Positions 25,601 to 32,306 of a stretch of 64,000 nt of DNA are shown one piece after another. The notes beneath the pieces are model-generated. The model was given only the letters and a program-made list of their open reading frames with translations. It was not told the DNA's origin and ran no database searches. How positions within the stretch are numbered: position 1 is the first letter of the stretch; every line of letters begins with the position of its first letter. A program made the translations under genes and the position numbers. Source of the DNA: Actinoplanes aureus (GTDB taxonomy: Bacteria > Actinomycetota > Actinomycetes > Mycobacteriales > Micromonosporaceae); assembly GCF_015704865.1 (NCBI RefSeq), contig NZ_JADQTO010000015.1, forward strand, positions 62,001 to 126,000, given 5' to 3'.

Positions 25601-26088
25601 CCGCGTCCGAGACGGTCCGATGCGCGCGGACGCTGATCGCCGGCCGCGAGGCACAGCACGAGCCGTACCCGGAGGGCTATCTCCAGCTGGGTCTGGCCCT
25701 GCAGGTGCGCAACGATCCGGCGGCCGCCCTCGCGGCTCTGCGCAAGGCCTGGAGTCTCTACGACGACGCCGGCGTCCGGCGGGCCGAGCAGGAACGGGAT
25801 CCGGGGAGCGCCGAGTGGCAGCGGCAGGCCCGTTACCACTTCGGCCGGCTCCAGATGCTGCACGGGGAGGACCTCAACGAGGCGGTCGCGGCGCTGCGGG
25901 CCGCGCACCGGCAGGACGGTACGGACCCGCGGGTGCTGCGCGCGCTGGCCCAGGCGATCCGGGCCCTCGTCGAGCGGGAGAGCCTGGTCCACGCCGCCCG
26001 GTACCTGATGGACTACGTCAACCGGGGCGCCCCGCTCGGCATGGACGCGGACATGGTCGACTTCCTCAATCAGCGGCGGCGGAGCTGA
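22636..26088 (+). CDS. Caspase-family protein with three caspase-like domains and TPRs
   Basis: A 1,150-residue cytosolic protein. Residues about 25-280 are an intact C14 caspase-like domain: strand WAVVVGISSYQ, catalytic His109 (YFACHGG) and Cys163 (VDTCHSGG). A helical/TPR block follows (about 290-410). A second caspase fold at about 415-610 keeps its His499 (YFTGHAA) but has His546 where Cys is expected (ILDTHVSA). A third, more decayed copy seems to lie at about 760-900 (RLLAIGME, VLVVAG, LITLLDLR) with neither residue. The C-terminal 190 residues are TPR-like (YLQLGLALQVRNDPAAALAAL). Such proteases cleave partners after Arg, Lys or Asp on activation. It is convergent with the caspase-hydrolase gene, sharing 23 bases at the 3' ends. 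Confidence 0.85.
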   Translation: MTINSNSRRRDAGDDDLGLPLVAPVGDRWAVVVGISSYQAGQLNLEWARRDADELCKLLYTPEGGNFHPDRVRLLLDEQATTGALTRALRGFLMAALPADLVLLYFACHGGPDPRRPAGPLYLYTHDTDPADVAGTGLPMDDIDRSLRTVVRADRVVICVDTCHSGGVGTGLRATGRAEATNRYLEALANAKGGVALLTSAEASEAAEEDARWGGGHGVFTHFLLDGMRGAADGYKGTRDGIVSVGELFEYVRDQVQQATDNRQHPNIGDTAFDRSLPMAVTAELDVEQHLTLARGLYQVGWQLDDPAPFLLAARQYALAADLKRHLPPADAGRGAALLAAGHTAEAAQVLRAVTAAAPDEVSAETWLDLGIAQAENGHLPEAVQAFREYARRAPQAAETPWAVAYADWLDGRNPPGRRRALLFGVGTMASQIGMSLPGVVVDVAAMSTTAVAKLGVAPADLTVLVDDKASRDAVLTALAGLRDGSRPDDVVIVYFTGHAADGGGLDDPYLVTDIAGDRPIGITARELIDALDLPVREVVLILDTHVSAALVQYARRAPGPLTVMMACGVGDLAYAARIRGSMHGLFSHALVETLDREEAHTYGDLIDDAGAEMDRLQIAQQTPQLIGSRRARAFDGTFPGAGLWRVWRRRGRTEDVERLRRRCALVDAPLAVWALGVALLRGGDAEAAHRELSRAREALGDPYPQLWADLAEAELNRGRTAAAAEALRAAAAALRADAAPARAGTAESLATALAALTSTVAPAPRLLAIGMEPHAREAAALIAADVAAVAGIAAADVTTLSAAATGPEFLSALRDVAAGSQERQTVLVVAGTVQWRESGAVLLTPDGEVAATEVDQALTGAQNLITLLDLRAAFARSATGTDVALPVEIGKRALALPGSVTVTVFEDELARPVQESAELTGAAMRTLLAALPGAMRDRLSYEQWIAATPLPAPAAVIVRGDRAARQAWEDRSVTIGACRALADFRTAAASETVRCARTLIAGREAQHEPYPEGYLQLGLALQVRNDPAAALAALRKAWSLYDDAGVRRAEQERDPGSAEWQRQARYHFGRLQMLHGEDLNEAVAALRAAHRQDGTDPRVLRALAQAIRALVERESLVHAARYLMDYVNRGAPLGMDADMVDFLNQRRRS

Positions 26089-29000
26089 CGGTCAGTGCCG
26101 CCGCCACGGCCGCGAGCGCCTGCGGCTCCTGGAAGTAGGTCAGGTGGTCGCAGGGCACCTGCCGGACGACCGCGCCGGGCGTCCGCATGCTGGCCGCACT
26201 CACCAGGAGATCTCCGGACTCGTCCGGGGCGGCGCCGAACCGGGCGAGCAGCGGCCGCAACCGCGGCGACGCCTGCCCGGCCACGACGGTGCAGGCCACG
26301 CCCGCTTCGCCGGTGCCGGTGGCCGGGTCCGGCTCCAGCCCACCGGTGCCCGGACCGGCCCGCTCCACGATGCCGGCCAGCCCGCCGAGCACCGCGGCCG
26401 GGACCGTCTGGTTGAGACCGAGCGCGAGCGCACCCGTGGCCCAGCCGCCCGGCGCCCGCGCCCACAGGGTGCCGGCGTTCGGCACGCCGGTCAGCACCAC
26501 CCGGCGGGTGACGTCCGCTCCGCCGCCGCGCTCCAGCCACCAGCGGGCGACCAGCGCCCCGATCGAGTGCGCCACCACGTCGAGCCGTCGACCGGCGGAG
26601 GCGTTGACGCCGGCCCGCGCCAGCCCGTCGGCGAGCGCTGCGGCGTTCTGTTCGACTGTGGTGCCGACGCTGTCGGCGTCGAAGGCGAGCACGGTGTCGT
26701 ACGCGTCACCCACCGATTCGCGCAGCCCGGCGAGCACGGTCTCGGTGCCACCGGGGACGGCGTGCACGAGCAGCAGCACCCGGCCGGTGCCGGCCTCGGC
26801 GGGCGACAGCCGCGGGCCGGAGCCGGTGCCCAGCCGGTAACCCGCCAGCCGCTGGAAGAAGACCCGTACCTCGTTGCCCGGCAACCGCACCAGGTCGAGC
26901 CGGATCTCGCCGTCGGCCGACCGGGTACCCACACCCAGCGGCAGGAAGAGTTCGCCGTCGCGCGCCACGGCGAGCACGAGGTCGTCGTCACCGGCCGGCA
27001 ACCGCAGACGCAGACGCAGCGGCTGCTGCGGTGTCACCTGGTCCGCCGCGAAGTCGCCGGACACCGCCAGGTGGTCCAGCGCGTCCTCGGTGGCCCGGAC
27101 CCCGGAGAACGTCACCGCGCTGATCCGGGACTCTCCCGCCGGCAGCGGTGGCGCCACGTCCGGTACGCCGAGCGCGCGCACAGCCTGCTCACTGGTGCCC
27201 AGCACGACGCGGGCACCGGCCAGGCCGGGATGCCCCTGGACGGTCATGACATCGGTGTCGCCGTTGCTCAGCCGGGCCTCGCCGGCGCCGGGAACCGTGA
27301 CCCCGTCGGCGGGCCGTTCGGTGACCAGGGCGACCGTCGTGGTGGTCCACTCCGGTGCTCCGGCCGGCTCTTCGTCGTCGCCGGCGTCGCGGGTCACCAC
27401 GCGGTCACCGATGCGATCCAGCACGCTGCGCCGGCCCGGACCCCGGGTGGCCGGGCCGCGGGTGACGACCTCGTCGAGGTTGGGCAGGGCGTACGCGTCC
27501 GGCTCGAACCGCTGCTCGGCGGCGATCAGCTTGAGCCAGTCCCGGACCTGGGTGCCGCCGGCCTCGATGCGTTTCTGAGGCAGCCCGATGTCGATGGGCC
27601 GGCCGTGGAAGGCCACCGCCGACCCGCCGGCCGGGATACGGGTGACCGGCAGCAGTTTGCCGTGGCAGCGGAAGCTGTCGGTGAGATCGAGCAGGGCGCA
27701 GTACAGGTCACGGTCGCTGCGGTTGTGCACGTGCACGAAGACGTACGGTTTCGTCCAGCCGGCGCCGGTGCGGCGATAGCCGAGGCGGATCACGCCGCCG
27801 GGGTCCAGGGGCAGCGGCTCCCGCTCGCCCGGCCGGGGCGGCTCCTCCCCCTTCTCGGCCGGCACGATCTCCAGCTCCACCTGGCCGGCGATCGCCGACC
27901 CGGGATTGTCCAGCTCCTTGATCAGGTGCCAGCGGGCCAGGTGCTCCAGCCGGCGCGCCACGGTACGGGCACCCGCCTCGTCGGCGTTCACCGCCGAGGT
28001 CAGCGGGGTCGCGTCGGCGCGGGCGACGGTCAGCCGGCCGGCTTCCGCCACGACCAGGAACCGCTGACCGTGGCCGTTGGCCGCCTCGCGGACGTGCGGG
28101 GAGTCGCGCAGCGCGGCGCGGACCAGCTCGACACCCCGGGGCTCACCGCGCAGCTCCACGGTGGCCGGTGGCAGCGGCACGTCCACCACGACCGCGGGGT
28201 AGCGGCGGGCGGGATCGGGCTGCCAGTCGCCGTCGGCCTGCACCTGGGAGCGGGCCGGATCGGCGCGGGTCACGCGTACTTGTCCCAGTGGCTGATCACC
28301 GCCGGCCGGATCCGGCGGGAGCACCGCGAGCACGGTGGTCTCCGTGCCCTGGGGCGCGACGACGCCGTGCACCGTACCGGCGTCGATCCACCAGCCGTCC
28401 CGGTCGTGTTCGAGGGTGACGCCCGAGCGAGGTGCCTGCACCGTGCCGCCGAGCACCACCTGGTCCAGGTCGTCGGGTTCGGTCGCGTAGCTCACCGGGC
28501 TCTGGTCACCGACGCGGTTGCGGACCCGGTTGGTGGCGGCACCGAGCAACTGCCGGTAGGTGGCGCCGGGCCCGAGCAGGGTGAGTGCTTCCACCAGCGC
28601 GGACGAGAAGACGCCACGACTGCCGCCGTCCTCGCCGTACTCGATCTCCTTGGAAAGCTGGTGCGACTCGCAGGCCGACAGCGCCACGTGCCGCCCGAGG
28701 CCGGCGATCGGCCGCGCCGCGGCATCGCGGGCGCGCAGCACCGCTTCGCGCACCGCCGGGAGGTAGGTATCGACCGCGCGCACCTGCGCGGCCGGCGGCG
28801 CCATCCGCACCCGCACGCCGGCGGGCAAACCCTGCGGGGTACGGGTCCCGCCGCCCGAATGGCAGCAGTCGAGGACCACGAGCACGTGCGGGCCACGGGC
28901 GGACACCTCGTCCAGCAGGACGCTGAGTTCCTTGTCGGCCAGGTCCGGTACGCCGGGCCGGCGGCTGTCGGCGCACACCAGCGTCTGGTTCCGCCCGGTC

Positions 29001-29296
29001 GGCTCCAGGAACCAGAAGCGGTCCTCCACCCGCTCGAACGAGCCGTGCCCGGCGAAGAAGAACACCGCGACGTCACCGGCCGCGGCCTTGCCCAGGTGCG
29101 AAGAGAACGCGTCGGTGATCCGCGCGCGGGTGGCCTGCTGGTCGAAGAACGGCAGCACGCTGAGCGAGCCCGCCGGCACCCGGCCCTTCAGGAAGGTCCA
29201 GAACGCCTTCGCGTCGTCGACGCAGCCGGCCAGGGTGTCCAGCCGGCCCTGGTAGTCGTTGATCCCGACGAGCAGGGCGTAGACGGTCCCGGGCAT
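26066..29296 (-). CDS. Caspase-like protease fused to a C-terminal alpha/beta hydrolase
   Basis: A 1,076-residue protein with two apparent enzymes. Residues 1-270 are a C14 caspase-like domain: YALLVGINDYQG, His84 (FFAGHGS) and Cys145 (VLDCCHSGGG). The middle (about 270-810) has beta-sandwich-like segments, including LARWHLIKELDNP and YVFVHVHNRSDRDLYCALLD, which occur in other bacterial caspases. Residues about 825-1076 form an alpha/beta hydrolase: VLLLVHAVPGG, nucleophile Ser911 in VVAHSIGALVARW and His1051 in PCDHLTYF. It starts six bases after the LCAT-like lipase gene stops, so both form one operon. A protease switching on a linked lipase or esterase is an inference from architecture. 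Confidence 0.88.
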   Translation of the reverse strand: MPGTVYALLVGINDYQGRLDTLAGCVDDAKAFWTFLKGRVPAGSLSVLPFFDQQATRARITDAFSSHLGKAAAGDVAVFFFAGHGSFERVEDRFWFLEPTGRNQTLVCADSRRPGVPDLADKELSVLLDEVSARGPHVLVVLDCCHSGGGTRTPQGLPAGVRVRMAPPAAQVRAVDTYLPAVREAVLRARDAAARPIAGLGRHVALSACESHQLSKEIEYGEDGGSRGVFSSALVEALTLLGPGATYRQLLGAATNRVRNRVGDQSPVSYATEPDDLDQVVLGGTVQAPRSGVTLEHDRDGWWIDAGTVHGVVAPQGTETTVLAVLPPDPAGGDQPLGQVRVTRADPARSQVQADGDWQPDPARRYPAVVVDVPLPPATVELRGEPRGVELVRAALRDSPHVREAANGHGQRFLVVAEAGRLTVARADATPLTSAVNADEAGARTVARRLEHLARWHLIKELDNPGSAIAGQVELEIVPAEKGEEPPRPGEREPLPLDPGGVIRLGYRRTGAGWTKPYVFVHVHNRSDRDLYCALLDLTDSFRCHGKLLPVTRIPAGGSAVAFHGRPIDIGLPQKRIEAGGTQVRDWLKLIAAEQRFEPDAYALPNLDEVVTRGPATRGPGRRSVLDRIGDRVVTRDAGDDEEPAGAPEWTTTTVALVTERPADGVTVPGAGEARLSNGDTDVMTVQGHPGLAGARVVLGTSEQAVRALGVPDVAPPLPAGESRISAVTFSGVRATEDALDHLAVSGDFAADQVTPQQPLRLRLRLPAGDDDLVLAVARDGELFLPLGVGTRSADGEIRLDLVRLPGNEVRVFFQRLAGYRLGTGSGPRLSPAEAGTGRVLLLVHAVPGGTETVLAGLRESVGDAYDTVLAFDADSVGTTVEQNAAALADGLARAGVNASAGRRLDVVAHSIGALVARWWLERGGGADVTRRVVLTGVPNAGTLWARAPGGWATGALALGLNQTVPAAVLGGLAGIVERAGPGTGGLEPDPATGTGEAGVACTVVAGQASPRLRPLLARFGAAPDESGDLLVSAASMRTPGAVVRQVPCDHLTYFQEPQALAAVAAALTVSSAAAD

Positions 29297-29302
29297 GGCC
29301 GG

Positions 29303-30703
29303 TCAGTCCGCTTCGGCGTCGTCGGCGACCAGGAACACGCCGTGCACCGGCTGCACCGAGCCGGCGTACTCGCCGAGTGCCGAGACCTCGATGCGATAGG
29401 TCCCCGCCTCCAGCGGCGGCAGGTCGAGAGCGTGCCGCAGGTCGTCGGTCCGGGTCAGCGGCAGCGGGCCGGCCGCGCGGCGCCCCCGGCCGAGGTCGGC
29501 GACCGTGGCGATCAGGTCGACGCGCCGCACGCCGGCGGTCACCGCCACGGAGATCTCCTCGCCGGCGGCGTACAGGTCGTCGACGTCCAGGCGCAGCCCG
29601 CCGCGGGCGTCGCGGAAGCGCTCCTGGCGCCGCACCGGGTTGAGCAGCCCGAGCAGCTGGGTCTGCACGGACAGCCCGTTCTGCAGCGAGGCGTGCCGCT
29701 CCGGCGCGTAGACGCACGGGTCGGGGCTGCGGCCGTCCAGCTCGATCGGGGTGGCGGACACCCGCGGCACGGTGCCGTCGCCGTCCAGGTCCTCCCCCTC
29801 GTAGCTGTCCAGCAGTTGCAGGCCGCCGGCAAGCCGGGCGGACTGCGAGGTCGACTGGGTGAGACCGACGACCGGATGGATCCGGTACGGGTCGGCGACC
29901 GACCGGGCCGCCACCGCCTTCTCGATCGCCCGGTGGAAGTCGTGCTCGGCGCGGTGCGCGCGATCCCGGTCGAGGTGCGGCACGCCGGTCGACTCGGCGA
30001 CCCGGGTCAGCTTGCCGTCGCCGGCGTCGACGCAGGGGTAGATCGGCAGTAGCTGGTACACCGACGTGAACGAGCGCAGCAGCGAGGACAGGTCGGCCAC
30101 CTTGAACGGGCCGATCTTCTTGGTGAACCCGTTGGCGACGAAGTTCAGGGCGTTGAGTGAACCTCGGTACGGCGTACCGAAAGTGATCAGCATGCGGGTG
30201 TCCTTCCACCCGTCCATGCATTCCAGGAAGTAGCGGGCGACCAGCCCGCCCATCGAGTGCCCGATCAGAACCAGCTTCGCGTCCGGGTTCTGTTTGCGCT
30301 GCTCGTGGAGCGCCGGTCCAGCCGTCGCGGCGAGCTTGCGCGCCGCGACCCGGTTGTCGCGCCGCCAGTCATACGGCAGTTCGAGGTACGTCCGGCCGGG
30401 CACCACGTCGAACGTGCTCGTGATCATCGCGGAGATGCCGGAGTAGCCGTCGATGCCCCACAGTCCGGGGATCAGGTGCACGTCCGGGACCAGGCGGGTG
30501 GCGACCACCCCGTCGCCCAGGTCGTCCTGGTCGACCGGGTCCCGCTCCAGCATCAGCTCCTTGACGCTGCGCCCGAGGCTGCGCACCCCGTTCAGAACGG
30601 CTCCGCCGGACGGCGCCCACACGTCCTTGCCGTCGCGCTGCAGCACGCTGCCCGTGATACCCGGCAGCAGAACGATCACGTCCCCGAACCTCTGGCGCGC
30701 CAT
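29303..30703 (-). CDS. LCAT-like lipase/acyltransferase
   Basis: An alpha/beta hydrolase of 466 residues resembling the lecithin:cholesterol acyltransferase/PLA group. Signs: N-terminal VIVLLPGITGSVL, a lid region with YDWRRDN, nucleophile Ser150 in LIGHSMGGLVARYF, Asp in DGDGTVPRVSA and His in PERHASLQNG. The last 100 residues form an extra beta domain. There is no signal peptide, which is unusual for a lipase and suggests action on the inner membrane. The ATG (MARQRFGDV) follows GGGAG; an upstream in-frame extension is rejected as non-coding. It is first in a two-gene operon with the caspase-hydrolase fusion. Confidence 0.9.
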   Translation of the reverse strand: MARQRFGDVIVLLPGITGSVLQRDGKDVWAPSGGAVLNGVRSLGRSVKELMLERDPVDQDDLGDGVVATRLVPDVHLIPGLWGIDGYSGISAMITSTFDVVPGRTYLELPYDWRRDNRVAARKLAATAGPALHEQRKQNPDAKLVLIGHSMGGLVARYFLECMDGWKDTRMLITFGTPYRGSLNALNFVANGFTKKIGPFKVADLSSLLRSFTSVYQLLPIYPCVDAGDGKLTRVAESTGVPHLDRDRAHRAEHDFHRAIEKAVAARSVADPYRIHPVVGLTQSTSQSARLAGGLQLLDSYEGEDLDGDGTVPRVSATPIELDGRSPDPCVYAPERHASLQNGLSVQTQLLGLLNPVRRQERFRDARGGLRLDVDDLYAAGEEISVAVTAGVRRVDLIATVADLGRGRRAAGPLPLTRTDDLRHALDLPPLEAGTYRIEVSALGEYAGSVQPVHGVFLVADDAEAD

Positions 30704-30856
30704 CTCCCACTCCCTCACCACCGGTCGCGGTCCTCGGACACCGCGATGGTTCGTCCGGATCTTCCCGCAGGTCAAGGGGGTCGGCGACAAGTCGACAGTA
30801 GGATTTCCACCGGTACCGCGGCGAGCCTATCCTCGTCGCCCGAGGACTGGTGCTCG

Positions 30857-31141
30857 ATGACGCCTGACTACGCGGAAGTGTCCCGCGAGCTCGACGAGCG
30901 ACTCGCGGGAGCGATTGCCGGCGCCCTCGTCGAGGACACCGGCATCCTGCTGGCCGGGCTCCTGACACCGGCCGACCCGACCGCGGGCCGAAGCACTCGC
31001 CACGATGACCGGGCACACCGACAGCGCTATGCGCCTGCGGATGCAGCTCGCATCCTCACTTCTGGGCCCCGTTCATCCTGGTCGGAAACCCACCAGCAAT
31101 TCCCTCTAACGGATGACGGCATGGCGAGCGCGCGCGGATAA
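30857..31141 (+). CDS. Doubtful small ORF, possibly frameshifted remnant
   Basis: A 94-residue reading frame. The first 45 residues (MTPDYAEVSRELDERLAGAI and onward) look protein-like, but the remainder is arginine/histidine-rich and unconvincing. After about base 30985 a different frame reads AEALATMTGHTDSAMRLRMQ and on to a stop at 31109, which looks more natural. This may be a short gene broken by an indel, or no gene at all. No family recognised. Confidence 0.25.
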   Translation: MTPDYAEVSRELDERLAGAIAGALVEDTGILLAGLLTPADPTAGRSTRHDDRAHRQRYAPADAARILTSGPRSSWSETHQQFPLTDDGMASARG

Positions 31142-31187
31142 CATCATCTGAATGCGTACAGCTTAGGACCGAGACCGAGGGCCGCCC

Positions 31188-31943
31188 GTGAATCAATCCG
31201 ACGACGACCCGCCGCCGCCGCACCGACTGACTCCGGCAGAGCGAAAAACATTTCCCGTCATCGCCGGGATCCTCGGCACTCTTTCCGCCGTGGCCCAATT
31301 CCTGACAAGCCACATTCAGAACGGCCTCTGGCTCTTCGCCGTGAGCGTCGTCGTGGCAATTGTCATCGCGGTGGTCACCATAGCCGTCATGAGAACGCGC
31401 CGAGCCGCCATCCTGATCGGCGCCCTCGTCGTCGCGGTCTCCGCCGGCGGAGCCGTCGGCTACCTGGTCGGCCAGCAGGAAGGAGGCGGGGAGGCCGGTG
31501 CTCCTCGCAGCCCGGCGCCCGGACCGTCGGAGCCGGCCACCCGAAGCGCGCCGGCGACATCGGTCGACACCAACCCGCGGGGCCTGACCATAGACTCGGA
31601 ACTGAATGGTCTGCGCGTCGGCCTCCTGGCCGACATACGAGGACAGATGAATGCGCTGCAACCGGGCGAGGAGATCTGGATCCTGGTGCAGCCGCAAGAT
31701 TCCGAGCGCGTCTTCCCGCAGGGGTCGTGCAACAGGCTCTCAACGACCGCCTGGAAATGCGTGGACGCCGCCTTCGGCGAGCAGGCAGACCCGGAAGGTT
31801 TACACTTCTGGGTTACCGCGGTCGTTATCCGGGCAGCGGACGAGCCGAAATATAAGGGATATTACGAGAGCGGCTTCCCGCAGACTGAACCTCCGGTGAA
31901 ACCGGTATCGACCTCAAAACCAATCGAGGTCATTCGCGGTTAG
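31188..31943 (+). CDS. Membrane protein with extracytoplasmic domain, unknown function
   Basis: A 251-residue protein. A proline-rich cytosolic start (DDDPPPPHRLTPAE) is followed by about three TM helices within residues 22-95 (FPVIAGILGTLSAVAQFL, LWLFAVSVVVAIVIAVVTIA and ILIGALVVAVSAGGAVGYLV). A Pro/Ala/Ser linker leads to an extracytoplasmic domain of about 110 residues with two cysteines (GSCNRLS and AWKCVD). The external part has the look of a small beta domain (EEIWILVQP, LHFWVTAVVI). No family was recognised. Codon use is less GC-biased than in the neighbours. Confidence 0.6.
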   Translation: MNQSDDDPPPPHRLTPAERKTFPVIAGILGTLSAVAQFLTSHIQNGLWLFAVSVVVAIVIAVVTIAVMRTRRAAILIGALVVAVSAGGAVGYLVGQQEGGGEAGAPRSPAPGPSEPATRSAPATSVDTNPRGLTIDSELNGLRVGLLADIRGQMNALQPGEEIWILVQPQDSERVFPQGSCNRLSTTAWKCVDAAFGEQADPEGLHFWVTAVVIRAADEPKYKGYYESGFPQTEPPVKPVSTSKPIEVIRG

Positions 31944-32306
31944 GCCAGATGGTGATCTTGTTCAGCCCACACTCAATGCTGTCTCAACGGCCTCGAGACA
32001 ACACTCACGTTGGGCCGAGAAGATCCGGCCGGCGGACCCTGACCGCGAAGGCTCTCCGGGCCGGTCCCGCTTCTTCGGGGTACGCGTAACCACCGTCCCG
32101 CCGAAGCCGACCCGTCCCCGCTCTCCCAGCGCGAGCCCGGCTGTCCCTCACCGCCCCAGCGCGACCACCGGGAAACACCATCACCTGCCGGTCACGGCGA
32201 CGAACACGGGCAATCGCGCGCGCCCTTGCGGCCCGCCGCCTGGGGCACACTGCCTGCGGCCCGCCGTCCGTCGCCCGCCACCTGATGCCCGCCACCGATC
32301 CCGCCG
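31944..32306. other. Intergenic region without a recognised gene
   Basis: A 363-base stretch between two convergent genes. It contains one copy of a dispersed 20-22-base motif (32070-32091) and a short direct repeat of TGCGGCCCGCCG near 32230-32265. A 101-codon minus-strand frame covering most of it is arginine-rich and has no coding features. No U-tract terminator was seen. Confidence 0.5.
32070..32091 (+). repeat. Dispersed intergenic motif, copy 1
   Basis: The element with core TTCGG..TACGCGTRA occurs here with a two-base insertion (TTCGGGGTACGCGTAACC). Two further copies lie at 35862-35881 and, inverted, at 52431-52450. All three are outside genes and close to gene 3' ends. Confidence 0.45.

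Noticed and set aside
26144..30052. A 1,302-codon plus-strand open frame opposite the caspase-hydrolase and lipase genes
   Set aside because: Its product is rich in Gly, Arg, His and Gln with no domain, the usual product of reading a high-GC gene antisense. The minus-strand genes have full catalytic motifs.
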